Shown here: positions 46,401 through 53,756 of the stretch, in pieces | Layout of the letters: every line of letters starts with the position of its first letter | Position numbering within the stretch: the stretch's first letter is position 1 | Assembly (NCBI GenBank): GCA_965230755.1 | Contig: CBDDLT010000005.1 | Location: 248,001-312,000, forward strand | Length of the DNA: 64,000 nt | Source: DATFJT01 sp965230755 | Lineage (GTDB): Bacteria; Bacteroidota; Bacteroidia; Chitinophagales; Saprospiraceae | Direction of reading: 5' to 3' | Position numbers and translations under genes: made by a program | Notes under the pieces: generated by a model | Told to the model about the DNA's origin: nothing | Databases searched by the model: none | What the model saw: the letters and a program-made list of their open reading frames with translations, nothing else

Positions 46401-47366
46401 ATGAGTTACTCAATAAATCAAATTCCAATCTTCGAAGAATTAAAAGAAAGTAAATCAATTTTACTTGCTGGAGCTGGAGGCGGATTTGATATATTTAGTG
46501 GAATTCCATTGTATTTCAATTTAAAGAGACAAGGAAAAAAAGTAATACTTGCAAATTTTTCATTTACTTGGTTGGCAGAAACGACCTCCGAAAAAGTCTT
46601 TCCATATTGCTACAAAATAAGAAGTGGAGATAGTGACTTGTCAGGAAGAAATTACTTCCCAGAAAGATATTTAAAGTTATGGTTTGGATTACAAGGCGAA
46701 AATGTGGAAATCTATGGGTTTGAGAAAACAGGTGTAGTTCCATTAAAAGACGCTTATAAATACCTAATCAAAAAACATGAAATAGATACTGTTCTTTTGG
46801 TAGACGGAGGTACAGACAGTTTAATGTTCGGAGATGAAGACGGATTAGGAACTCCACAAGAAGATATATGTTCAATGGCAGCAGTTTACCGAAGTGGAAT
46901 AAAAAAGCAATTTCTTTTAAGTGTTGGATTTGGAATTGACCACTTTCATGGAGTTTCACATTTTAGATTTTTAGAGAATGTTGCTCAAATAGCAAAAGAA
47001 GGTGGATACTTGGGAATGTTCCAAATAACGAAAGAAATGGAAGAAGCTAATAAATATATTGAAGCAGTCAAGTTCGCAAATGAAAAGATGAGTGGAAAAG
47101 AAAGTATCGTTTCAAATTCAATTGTAAGTGCTTTGGAAGGCGAATATGGAAATCACCACAGAACAAGAAGAACTAATGGAAGTGAATTATGGATAAATCC
47201 GTTAATGACAATTTATTGGTGTTTCGATTTAAGACAAATAATCAGAAAGATAAAATACTATGATAAGATTAAAGATGTAAATACAATTGGTGAATTCAAT
47301 GGACAACTTTCAAAATATCGAAATGAATTGAGTAAATTGAGAGATAAAAAACAAATACCAATTTAA
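46401..47366 (+). CDS. DUF1152 family protein (cassette 1)
   Basis: The 321-aa cytoplasmic protein shows the DUF1152 pattern: ILLAGAGGGFDIFSGIPLYFNLK with a Gly-rich loop near residues 20-43, VLLVDGGTDSLMFGDEDGLGTPQED, and SVGFGIDHFHGVSHFRFLEN. The family's function is unknown. Conserved Asp/His clusters suggest a metal-dependent or nucleotide-related enzyme. It is the first cassette after the recombinase. The leader from the cassette boundary is 46 bases and the stop lies 12 bases before attC1. Codon use appears more A-rich than in the neighbouring gyrB/ggt region. Confidence 0.85.
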   Translation: MSYSINQIPIFEELKESKSILLAGAGGGFDIFSGIPLYFNLKRQGKKVILANFSFTWLAETTSEKVFPYCYKIRSGDSDLSGRNYFPERYLKLWFGLQGENVEIYGFEKTGVVPLKDAYKYLIKKHEIDTVLLVDGGTDSLMFGDEDGLGTPQEDICSMAAVYRSGIKKQFLLSVGFGIDHFHGVSHFRFLENVAQIAKEGGYLGMFQITKEMEEANKYIEAVKFANEKMSGKESIVSNSIVSALEGEYGNHHRTRRTNGSELWINPLMTIYWCFDLRQIIRKIKYYDKIKDVNTIGEFNGQLSKYRNELSKLRDKKQIPI

Positions 47367-47377
47367 AAAAAGAAGAC

Positions 47378-47450
47378 GGCATGCAACAAAGGCTAAAATG
47401 TTCATAGCGGCTATGCGCCGCTACGCCATTTAGCCAGACCGTTGTCGGTA
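47378..47450 (+). repeat. attC-like site 1
   Basis: GGCATGCAAC (47378) opens the site and GTTGTCGGTA (47441-47450) closes it. GGCTAAAATG pairs with CATTTAGCC with one extra unpaired A, like the extrahelical bases of attC. Inside, TAGCGGC and GCCGCTA flank TATGC. GGCATGCAA is the reverse complement of the cassette start TTGCATGCC. Confidence 0.85.
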
Positions 47451-47680
47451 ATTCCCCAGATACGCCGACCAAAATTGAACCAAAAGATCACAATTTCTCC
47501 TCGGCAAATTAATTTCTCTTGCTAACGAGTTCAACTAAATGTGTTAAATTTACAATGTATAAATAATTGAAATTCAACAAAACGTTGACCCGTTAGTCAG
47601 AATGAAGAAAAAAACATAATCAACAAATTGTGCCATAAAACGAAAAACCTGCAAAAAAATCAAATAGGAAAGTAAAAAAA
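47451..47680 (+). other. 230-bp leader of cassette 2
   Basis: This is a long AT-rich leader before the cassette 2 gene. A weak promoter is possible: TTG at 47519-47521 and TAAATTTA at 47545-47552, 23 bases apart (the -7 consensus is TAnnTTTG). CAACAAAACGTTGACC near 47579-47594 resembles a collapsed attC but has no partner. No small gene was seen. Confidence 0.3.
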
Positions 47681-48115
47681 ATGAAAGTTCTCTTTGTTCA
47701 TAGAAAGAAATCAGACAACTATCGAAACAGGGTTTTGTTTCCATTATTCATGTTTCCGTTAATTGGAATTTTGTATTTATGGAATTTAGAAATAGGAGTT
47801 TTAATAAAATTATTTGGCGGAATACTTTTACTATTTGTAAGCATCAGCTTTTACAGAAACACTCCATTTCAAAAAGACAGTATAATTGTAACGGAAAATA
47901 AAATTGAAATTCTGAAGAATAGTAAAAAAAGAACAATTCCAATTGAAGATATTGAATCTGTAAATTCAAACTCAAGATTTGCAATCAATTTGAAGGACGG
48001 AAAAGAAATAATCTTAAAATTTTCAGATTGGAATATGGGATTACAAAAAACAAGAGATTTTAAATCAACAATAAAAGAACAAATAAAAAAGAACACTACC
48101 GACAACAAAGTGTAG
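47681..48115 (+). CDS. hypothetical membrane protein with PH-like C-terminus (cassette 2)
   Basis: The 144-aa product has a basic N-terminus, two adjacent membrane helices (about 18-33 and 38-57), and a soluble beta-rich C-terminal part with the texture of bacterial PH-like domains (DSIIVTENKIEILKNSKKRTIPIEDIESVNS, FAINLKDGKEIILKF). No family could be named with confidence. The last five codons and the stop (TDNKV plus TAG) lie inside attC2, so the protein's C-terminus is supplied by the recombination site. Confidence 0.7.
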   Translation: MKVLFVHRKKSDNYRNRVLFPLFMFPLIGILYLWNLEIGVLIKLFGGILLLFVSISFYRNTPFQKDSIIVTENKIEILKNSKKRTIPIEDIESVNSNSRFAINLKDGKEIILKFSDWNMGLQKTRDFKSTIKEQIKKNTTDNKV

Positions 48116-48168
48116 CTGCTCATGGCGGCTATGCGCCGCCACGCCAGCTACACAGGACGTTGTGCCCA
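48097..48168 (+). repeat. attC-like site 2
   Basis: TACCGACAAC (48097) to GTTGTGCCCA (48159-48168). GTGTAGCTG pairs perfectly with CAGCTACAC, and an inner hairpin GGCGGC-TATGC-GCCGCC is nearly the same as in attC1. TACCGACAA complements the cassette start TTGTCGGTA. Confidence 0.85.
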
Positions 48169-48198
48169 ATTAGAAAAAATAAAAACTCATCAAATAAC

Positions 48199-50007
48199 AT
48201 GAAAATAAATAAGATTCGGATACCAAAAAAAGTTTGTCATGATGTTGGACTTCAAGAGATTGTTTTAAATAAAAAGGATTTAGGAAGAATCGTCGCAATA
48301 GTCGGCAAGAATGGTTCAGGTAAGAGTAGGTTGCTAAATCAAATTGAAAAATATTCGGAATACATATCCAAAAGTCAATTGGCGGATAAATATTTAGGAG
48401 ATTTACCAAAGAATATTTTTAATGAAAATCATTATTTATATGAATCTAAAAGACTGAAGTTTGGAGCTGACATTTTGAACAAAGCTAAACAAGCACTTGC
48501 GAGATATACAATAAGAATTAACAATCCAATTCAAAATAAAAAATACTCAGTTGGGCAAATATCTAATTTAGTTAACACCAAAAAATTTGACAAAAGAGTT
48601 ACGAATAAATTAGCGACTATTCACCCCGAAAGCATTTTTGAATACTTTCGTCATCTTTGCATGAGATACAATTCGCTAATATTTGAAAACATAGATACTT
48701 TCAAAAAAATAGATTCCGTAAATAATCAAGAAGCTAATCATTATTTTAAGCTTAAAGAAAACATTGAGTTCTTTTTAGGCAAAGAATTAGATTCAAGATT
48801 AGAAACTGCCAACAAAGATAATCCAGAAGCATTTATTGGTTTTAATGAAAGACTGCTCACGTATGAAATGCTTTCACCAGGAGAACGGATTTTAATATAC
48901 TATGCCTTTATTCTATTTTCATACGAAATCAATAATGAAATATTAATCAATGAAGCTATCATAATCATTGATGAACCAGAACTTCATTTACATTCTTCTT
49001 TGCAACAAGAAATAATTGATAAGTTATACAATTTAATTAAGGACAAAGGGCAATTGTGGATTGCAACACATTCAATTAGTCTGCTTTCTAAATTGAGGTA
49101 TGATGAAATTTTATTAATGAAGAATGGAGCAATAACACCACCAAGTAGTAGAACTCCATTTAAAGGTTTGGAGGAGTTAATTGGTTTAGATGAATCTTTT
49201 CTCTCTCTTAAAGATTTTATCTCATCAAAGTTTAATTGGATTTATTCCCAATTTGTTTATCAATGTTTTCTAAATCCAGAAATTGTAGCAAATGCCAATG
49301 AATCAGACCCTCAAGCATTAGCCTTCTTAAAAGCTATTTCATCTGGCAGCAATATTAAAATGCTTGATTTTGGAGCAGGAAAAGGAAGAATTGGAAAGTT
49401 TATAAATGATTCAGATAAACTGTCTTTAAAGATTGAAGAGTATTCAGTTCTTGAAATTGAAAGGGATGCAATCGAAGCACTTGAAGGCTTAAATTTTGTG
49501 AATGAAATTTATACTGATTATGCAGATATTCCAAGTAACAATTTTGATGTTATTTTAATGTGCAATGTGCTTCATGAAATACATCCAAAATATTGGGAAG
49601 AGGCATTTAGTACTATAAATAAAGCATTGAAAGAAAACGGGAAATTAATAATCTTGGAGGATAAATTTTTACCAAAGGGTGAGAACGCTCATGAATTCGG
49701 TTTTTTAATACTTGCTGAAAAGGAATTAGAAGCTCTACTTCAAACGAATAAATTAGAATTTATTATCCCTAAGGAAGAAAGATATAAAGATAGAATACTT
49801 TGTTGTTGTATTCCAAAGAATGAAATTAAAGCATCACAATCAACGATAATAAAAGCTTTAGAAATCCTTCAACAGAATTCTTTAAATAATTTACAATTGG
49901 CGAAGAAAGAAGAAAACGGAAGAAAATATGGTTTATTTTCTCAGTTATTTGTCAATAGTATGTTGGCTAAAGAATTTTTTGAAAAAAGAAAACTGGGCAC
50001 AACATAG
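48199..50007 (+). CDS. AAA ATPase fused to a SAM methyltransferase domain (cassette 3)
   Basis: ATG at 48199 is preferred; the open frame begins with TTG at 48160, exactly at the cassette boundary. The 602-aa protein has an ABC/OLD-type ATPase in its first ~345 residues: Walker A GKNGSGKS (36-43), signature-like LSPGER (225-230), Walker B IIIIDEPELHLH (254-265) and switch His291 (ATHS). Residues ~385-600 form a class I methyltransferase with MLDFGAGKGRIG (388-399) and NFDVILMCNVLHEIHP (448-463). Such ATPase fusions are common among defence genes, which is inference here. The last codons and the stop lie inside attC3. Confidence 0.8.
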   Translation: MKINKIRIPKKVCHDVGLQEIVLNKKDLGRIVAIVGKNGSGKSRLLNQIEKYSEYISKSQLADKYLGDLPKNIFNENHYLYESKRLKFGADILNKAKQALARYTIRINNPIQNKKYSVGQISNLVNTKKFDKRVTNKLATIHPESIFEYFRHLCMRYNSLIFENIDTFKKIDSVNNQEANHYFKLKENIEFFLGKELDSRLETANKDNPEAFIGFNERLLTYEMLSPGERILIYYAFILFSYEINNEILINEAIIIIDEPELHLHSSLQQEIIDKLYNLIKDKGQLWIATHSISLLSKLRYDEILLMKNGAITPPSSRTPFKGLEELIGLDESFLSLKDFISSKFNWIYSQFVYQCFLNPEIVANANESDPQALAFLKAISSGSNIKMLDFGAGKGRIGKFINDSDKLSLKIEEYSVLEIERDAIEALEGLNFVNEIYTDYADIPSNNFDVILMCNVLHEIHPKYWEEAFSTINKALKENGKLIILEDKFLPKGENAHEFGFLILAEKELEALLQTNKLEFIIPKEERYKDRILCCCIPKNEIKASQSTIIKALEILQQNSLNNLQLAKKEENGRKYGLFSQLFVNSMLAKEFFEKRKLGTT

Positions 50008-50067
50008 CATACCCGTCAATCACCAGCAAAAGCTGGTGACTGCGGGTATGCAGGGACGTTATGGCTA
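49994..50067 (+). repeat. attC-like site 3
   Basis: TGGGCACAAC (49994) to GTTATGGCTA (50058-50067). GCATACCCG pairs with CGGGTATGC, and CACCAGC-AAA-AGCTGGTG forms the tip. TGGGCACAA complements the cassette start TTGTGCCCA. The tip resembles that of the last site at 60466. Confidence 0.85.
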
Positions 50068-50083
50068 AGCAAAAAAATTAGAA

Positions 50084-51043
50084 TTGGAAATCGAAAAATC
50101 ATATGCCTTATTAGTTAATGTCGATGAGACTATCTTACTATTAAATCCATATTGCGAGAAATACGGATTCGAAATCAAATTCATAGACCTCCAAGAACTG
50201 GAAAAAATCTATGGTTCATTGTTTGGACTAAAGAATACAGAAAGGCCGCTGTTGATGGGAGTTAATACAAAATCTAAGAAATTGGTATCTGTTTCTCATG
50301 AATTCTGGAATAGATTTAGAAAACATCACGTTTTCAGCAATTACGAATACCATGAAGAAGGAGGCTTTTACTTTTTGATAAAAAACAAAAGTAGTAAAGG
50401 AGTTAAGTTAGATGATTTTGAGCATTTCCAATATTTCAATCGGCATTTAATTAATACTCTAAGGTTATTCAAAACAGGAGATGTAGGATCACCTTTTGAC
50501 TTTTTCAAATCAGATAATTCATATCATATTGGGCAATCTGGTCACAAAGTAATTGGACTATTTAAATGGGGAATTAAATACAAAATTGATGCGACGGAAA
50601 TTAATGATATAATGACTATGTTGAATTTAAGATTAACAAGTAATGAAATCTCAAACATAGCTACTAAATATTTTATGAATTGCTTTGAGACGCATGACTA
50701 TGAAATTAAACTAATAAACAGTATGATTGCTTTTGAATCTCTTTTTAATAGGGGAAAAGATCAATTACGTCATATTATTGCTCGACATACTGCAGTTTTA
50801 ATTTCTGAAACTCAGAAAGAATTCGAAACTATCTATATCGAAATGAAGAAACTCTACGATCTAAGAAGTTCATTAGTACATAACGGTCAAGTATCTCCAA
50901 AAAGTTTAAAGCCATTTGGAACTTTAAGAGAGGCGGTAATTATATTAATGAACTACCTTAGAAAAGTGTTGGTGAAATGCTATCAGTTTCAAGGTAATAA
51001 AGATGACTTGTTCAGTAAATTAAACATAGTTGGTGTTAAATGA
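50084..51043 (+). CDS. HEPN (Apea-like) domain protein (cassette 4)
   Basis: 319 aa with TTG as likely start. The only upstream ATG (50061, inside the cassette boundary) stops after six codons, and an in-frame TAA at 50066 limits the frame. The first ~200 residues are not recognised. The C-terminal ~110 residues are helical with the pattern of Apea-like HEPN proteins: IKLINSMIAFESLFNRG, then LYDLRSSLVHNGQ, where Arg261 and His266 form the Rx4H motif of HEPN ribonucleases. HEPN proteins often act in toxin-antitoxin or antiviral systems. No antitoxin gene is present in this cassette. Confidence 0.75.
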   Translation: MEIEKSYALLVNVDETILLLNPYCEKYGFEIKFIDLQELEKIYGSLFGLKNTERPLLMGVNTKSKKLVSVSHEFWNRFRKHHVFSNYEYHEEGGFYFLIKNKSSKGVKLDDFEHFQYFNRHLINTLRLFKTGDVGSPFDFFKSDNSYHIGQSGHKVIGLFKWGIKYKIDATEINDIMTMLNLRLTSNEISNIATKYFMNCFETHDYEIKLINSMIAFESLFNRGKDQLRHIIARHTAVLISETQKEFETIYIEMKKLYDLRSSLVHNGQVSPKSLKPFGTLREAVIILMNYLRKVLVKCYQFQGNKDDLFSKLNIVGVK

Positions 51044-51048
51044 ATGCC

Positions 51049-51121
51049 TAGCCATAACAATAGATACCACAGCATATCCTCCTTCGTCGGAGACGCAGGG
51101 TATCATCATCCGTTATCCTAC
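51049..51121 (+). repeat. attC-like site 4
   Basis: TAGCCATAAC (51049) to GTTATCCTAC (51112-51121). GATACC and GGTATC form the outer stem, CTCC-TTCGTC-GGAG the tip. AACAATAGATA at its start and ATCATCATCCGTT at its end are shared with several other sites. TAGCCATAA complements the cassette start. Confidence 0.85.
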
Positions 51122-51134
51122 ATAAAATTTCAAA

Positions 51135-51539
51135 ATGAAAGAAACTACTCTGAAAGAATATTTTGAGAACACTGCAAGTGCAGAAACACTAAATCAAAAT
51201 GTTACTGGTAGTCAATTAAAAACAGGTTTTGATACATCAAGATTGGATGTCGAGATAATTAAATCCGAAGAAGAATTCGAAATAACCACTAAACACTTGT
51301 GTCAATTATTAGAAGATACCATATCAAACAAAATTTCAACAAATAATTTAGCAACAATAGCATTTGCATTAGAAGGATCAGATTATTTCAACTGGGACAA
51401 CAAAACAATTGACGGTGAAAAAGTTGCAAGAGTATTGTTTGAATTGGATAATGAAGAAATAAACTATCCAATTAATACAGAGAATCTAAATCTTTGGAGA
51501 ACTTATTTGCAAACAGGCGAACACAATTTAAAAAGATGA
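51135..51539 (+). CDS. hypothetical acidic protein (cassette 5, gene 1)
   Basis: This 134-aa protein is rich in Glu, Asn and Thr, has no signal peptide or membrane segment, and matches no family I recognise. It contains a helical stretch (EEEFEITTKHLCQLLEDTISNKI) and a C-terminal part with WDNKTIDGEKVARVLFEL. The gene starts 14 bases after the end of attC4 and its stop overlaps the start of the hydrolase gene (ATGA), so the two are translationally coupled and travel as one two-gene cassette. A partner or immunity role is possible, but only inferred from position. Confidence 0.65.
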   Translation: MKETTLKEYFENTASAETLNQNVTGSQLKTGFDTSRLDVEIIKSEEEFEITTKHLCQLLEDTISNKISTNNLATIAFALEGSDYFNWDNKTIDGEKVARVLFELDNEEINYPINTENLNLWRTYLQTGEHNLKR

Positions 51540-52168
51540 AATTGTTTATGATTGGTGGTTTAGGAGGAGATGAAAGAGTATTCAAATATTTGAAATTAGA
51601 TACTGAAACTCAAATAATAAAATGGATAAATCCCAAACCAAAAGAAGAATTTAGATCATATGCGAAAAGATTAGTTGAACAAATTAATCAAGAGCAAGAA
51701 TTTGGGTTATTGGGAGTAAGCTTTGGAGGAATTATAACAATAGAAATTTCCAAATTGGTAAAACCCGCTAAACTGATCCTTATTTCAAGTGTAGAAGAAA
51801 GTAAACAACTACCGAGTAAATATATGACACTTGGTAAAACGCAGATATTGAACTTGATCCCAAATAAGATAATTAAACCACCACAAGCAATAATGAATTA
51901 TCTGTTTGGAGCTAAAAATAAGCAACTATTAAAAGAAATAATTAGAGACACAAATCCGCAATTCATTAGATGGGCTTTGAATACAATAATCAACTGGTCA
52001 TATGAACATAAGGCCAATAACGTGATAAGAATTCACGGAACAAAAGATAAATTAATACCACTTAAAGGACGAGCAATTGAGGTAAAAGACGGAGGCCATT
52101 TTATGATAGTGGATAAAGCTGAAGAAATTAGTAACTTGATAAACGAACAAATGAAATACGCAGGATAA
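51536..52168 (+). CDS. alpha/beta hydrolase (cassette 5, gene 2)
   Basis: The ATG at 51536 overlaps the stop of the previous gene (ATGA) and directly precedes the first beta strand. The longer frame from 51494 adds unrelated residues. The 210-aa hydrolase has the nucleophile elbow GVSFGG (Ser62), an acid in HGTKDKLIP and the catalytic His in DGGHFMIVDKA. This gives a complete triad of a small carboxylesterase-like enzyme. The substrate is unknown. The last codons including the stop (YAG plus TAA) fall inside attC5. Confidence 0.82.
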   Translation: MKLFMIGGLGGDERVFKYLKLDTETQIIKWINPKPKEEFRSYAKRLVEQINQEQEFGLLGVSFGGIITIEISKLVKPAKLILISSVEESKQLPSKYMTLGKTQILNLIPNKIIKPPQAIMNYLFGAKNKQLLKEIIRDTNPQFIRWALNTIINWSYEHKANNVIRIHGTKDKLIPLKGRAIEVKDGGHFMIVDKAEEISNLINEQMKYAG

Positions 52169-52230
52169 CACTAGATATGACGTAAGACTTCCTCCGGTCG
52201 TCCTCCGCATATCATTATCCGTTACCATAC
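52160..52230 (+). repeat. attC-like site 5
   Basis: GCAGGATAAC (52160) to GTTACCATAC (52221-52230). GATATG and CATATC form the outer stem, ATCATTATCC precedes GTT as in other sites. Complementarity to the cassette start TTATCCTAC is 8 of 9. Confidence 0.8.
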
Positions 52231-52241
52231 ATAGTGCAACC

Positions 52242-52715
52242 ATGCCGAGGATTGAACTTAAAACTGAAATAAAAGCCGCTATAGAAATTGTTTTTGATTT
52301 ATCGAGAAGTATCGATTTGCATAAAATATCGACTGCGCAGACAAATGAAAAAGCAATCGCAGGAAAAACAAGTGGACTAATTGGGATGAATGAGAGTGTA
52401 ACTTGGAGAGCAAAACACTTTGGAATTTACCAAAACTTGACTTCAAAAATCACTAAATATGATCGTCCGAAATTCTTTACAGACGAGATGGTAAAAGGTG
52501 CTTTTCGGGAGTTTAAACATGAGCATCACTTTGCGGAAGACAACGGTTTTACCATAATGAGTGATATTTTTGACTATAAATCACCTTTAGGAATATTAGG
52601 TAAAATAGCGGATAAAATCTTCCTAAAAAAATATATGACCGACTTACTAACTGAAAGAAATAGAATTGTAAAAGAGTTTGCAGAATCTGACAAATGGAAG
52701 GAAGTATTGAGATAA
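52242..52715 (+). CDS. SRPBCC family protein (cassette 6)
   Basis: The 157-aa protein shows the START-like/SRPBCC pattern: an initial strand (PRIELKTEIKAAIEIVFDLSRSIDLH), a middle beta sheet (WRAKHFGIYQNLTSKITKYDRPKFFTDE, FKHEHHF, TIMSDIFDYKSPLG) and a long C-terminal helix (LLTERNRIVKEFAES). Such proteins bind hydrophobic ligands in a deep pocket and are often annotated as cell-division inhibitors or polyketide cyclases. The ligand is unknown. The start is 19 bases inside the cassette and the stop 8 bases before attC6. Confidence 0.83.
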   Translation: MPRIELKTEIKAAIEIVFDLSRSIDLHKISTAQTNEKAIAGKTSGLIGMNESVTWRAKHFGIYQNLTSKITKYDRPKFFTDEMVKGAFREFKHEHHFAEDNGFTIMSDIFDYKSPLGILGKIADKIFLKKYMTDLLTERNRIVKEFAESDKWKEVLR

Positions 52716-52723
52716 AAAAGTAC

Positions 52724-52923
52724 GTATGGTAACAATGTATATGGTAAATAGGGCCTTCGGTGGTTAAGGAAAGTGGTTGATATTATCCAACACCGCCAAA
52801 TCGTTGATTTGGCTATTAAGCATGAATAAATTAAAAACAAAATACAACGCTTTGGCTCAGTACAAAATTGAAAGTTTATTGCTTTCTACTGCCCTACTTG
52901 CCATATACTAAACGTTATGCATC
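52724..52923 (+). repeat. attC-like site 6, unusually long
   Basis: GTATGGTAAC (52724) to GTTATGCATC (52914-52923), about 200 bases. The outer arms GTATATGGTAAATAGGGC and GCCCTACTTGCCATATAC pair with two mismatches. Inside are a perfect hairpin GCCAAATC-GTT-GATTTGGC and a smaller GAAAG/CTTTC pair. GTATGGTAA complements the cassette start. Confidence 0.8.
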
Positions 52924-52939
52924 ATAAACAAATTAAAAA

Positions 52940-53716
52940 ATGCTTAAAGAACTAATTGAGAAATATGGAAAGGAGAAGATAAATACTCTAACAAAGTATC
53001 CATCAATTCTGACACTACACAAATTTGGTGAAAGAGGGAGATTCACAGATGAAATAACAACCAATATTGAAGGAGAGACAATGTTTGCTTCTGAGAAAAT
53101 TGATGGCACAAATGTGAGAATTATCTGTTATGGAAATGAATTCTTGGTTGGCTCCAGAAACAATATACTCCATTATTCAAAAGATTTCTATTGGGACGAA
53201 ACTATGGGTATTGTCAATCAATTCTATGAGAAGAAATTGCCTACACTTCAAACTGATAAATTGACAATCATATTTGGTGAATTATTTGGAGGCAAAGTAA
53301 CCGCCAATTCGAAGGACTATGGTAAAGAAGAACATGGCTTTAGGGTATTTGATTTAGCAATAATAGAAGACTTAAATATCCTTGAAGAGCCAAATACAGC
53401 TATTTCAAATTGGAGAGAAAGCTCTTTAAATTCTTCCATCGATGAAACATTAAAATATGGACAAGGATTCGTGGATCTTGACAAATTAAAATCTTACAAT
53501 TTTGACTTGGTTCCTCAAATTGAATTTAAAATTGAGAACTTCGAACATCAAACGGTTCTCGATTCACTTGAAACATATATCTCAAAGACAAATGTTGCTT
53601 TAACCGAAACTGCAAGAGGAGGCGCAGAAGGAGTGATATTAAGAAATCATAATAGAACTAAAATTGTCAAATTAAGATTTGATGATTACAGACGAACATT
53701 GAAACCACGAAAATGA
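52940..53716 (+). CDS. RNA-ligase-like nucleotidyltransferase (cassette 7)
   Basis: The 258-aa protein has the motifs of covalent nucleotidyltransferases. The lysine of motif I is Lys53 in EKIDGTNVRI (KxDG), motif III is FGELFGGK (112-119), motif IV is AEGVILR and motif V contains KIVKLRF. This places it among T4 Rnl2-type or related RNA ligase/RNA-repair enzymes. No partner such as a kinase or tRNA nuclease is next to it. It begins 24 bases after the crossover point and the stop is 5 bases before attC7. Mobile RNA repair could counter tRNA-cleaving toxins, but this is inference. Confidence 0.82.
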   Translation: MLKELIEKYGKEKINTLTKYPSILTLHKFGERGRFTDEITTNIEGETMFASEKIDGTNVRIICYGNEFLVGSRNNILHYSKDFYWDETMGIVNQFYEKKLPTLQTDKLTIIFGELFGGKVTANSKDYGKEEHGFRVFDLAIIEDLNILEEPNTAISNWRESSLNSSIDETLKYGQGFVDLDKLKSYNFDLVPQIEFKIENFEHQTVLDSLETYISKTNVALTETARGGAEGVILRNHNRTKIVKLRFDDYRRTLKPRK

Positions 53717-53721
53717 AATAC

Positions 53722-53745
53722 GATGCATAACAAGTGTTAGGCTTA
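53722..53745 (+). repeat. attC-like site 7, collapsed
   Basis: Only GATGCATAAC, AAGT and GTTAGGCTTA are left, so AAC and GTT are four bases apart and there is no stem-loop. GATGCATAA still matches the start of its cassette (TTATGCATC) perfectly. The stem appears to have been deleted. Confidence 0.75.
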
Positions 53746-53756
53746 ATTAGAAAAAA

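Noticed and set aside
47576..47596. CAACAAAACGTTGACC as a collapsed attC inside the leader of cassette 2
   Set aside because: It has AAC and GTT close together like site 7, but its flanks are not complementary to a cassette start, while the true boundaries of cassette 2 match each other over nine bases. Probably chance.
48160..48198. TTG at 48160 as start of the ATPase-methyltransferase
   Set aside because: It is formed by the GTT core itself, adds 13 unlikely residues, and a proper ATG follows at 48199.
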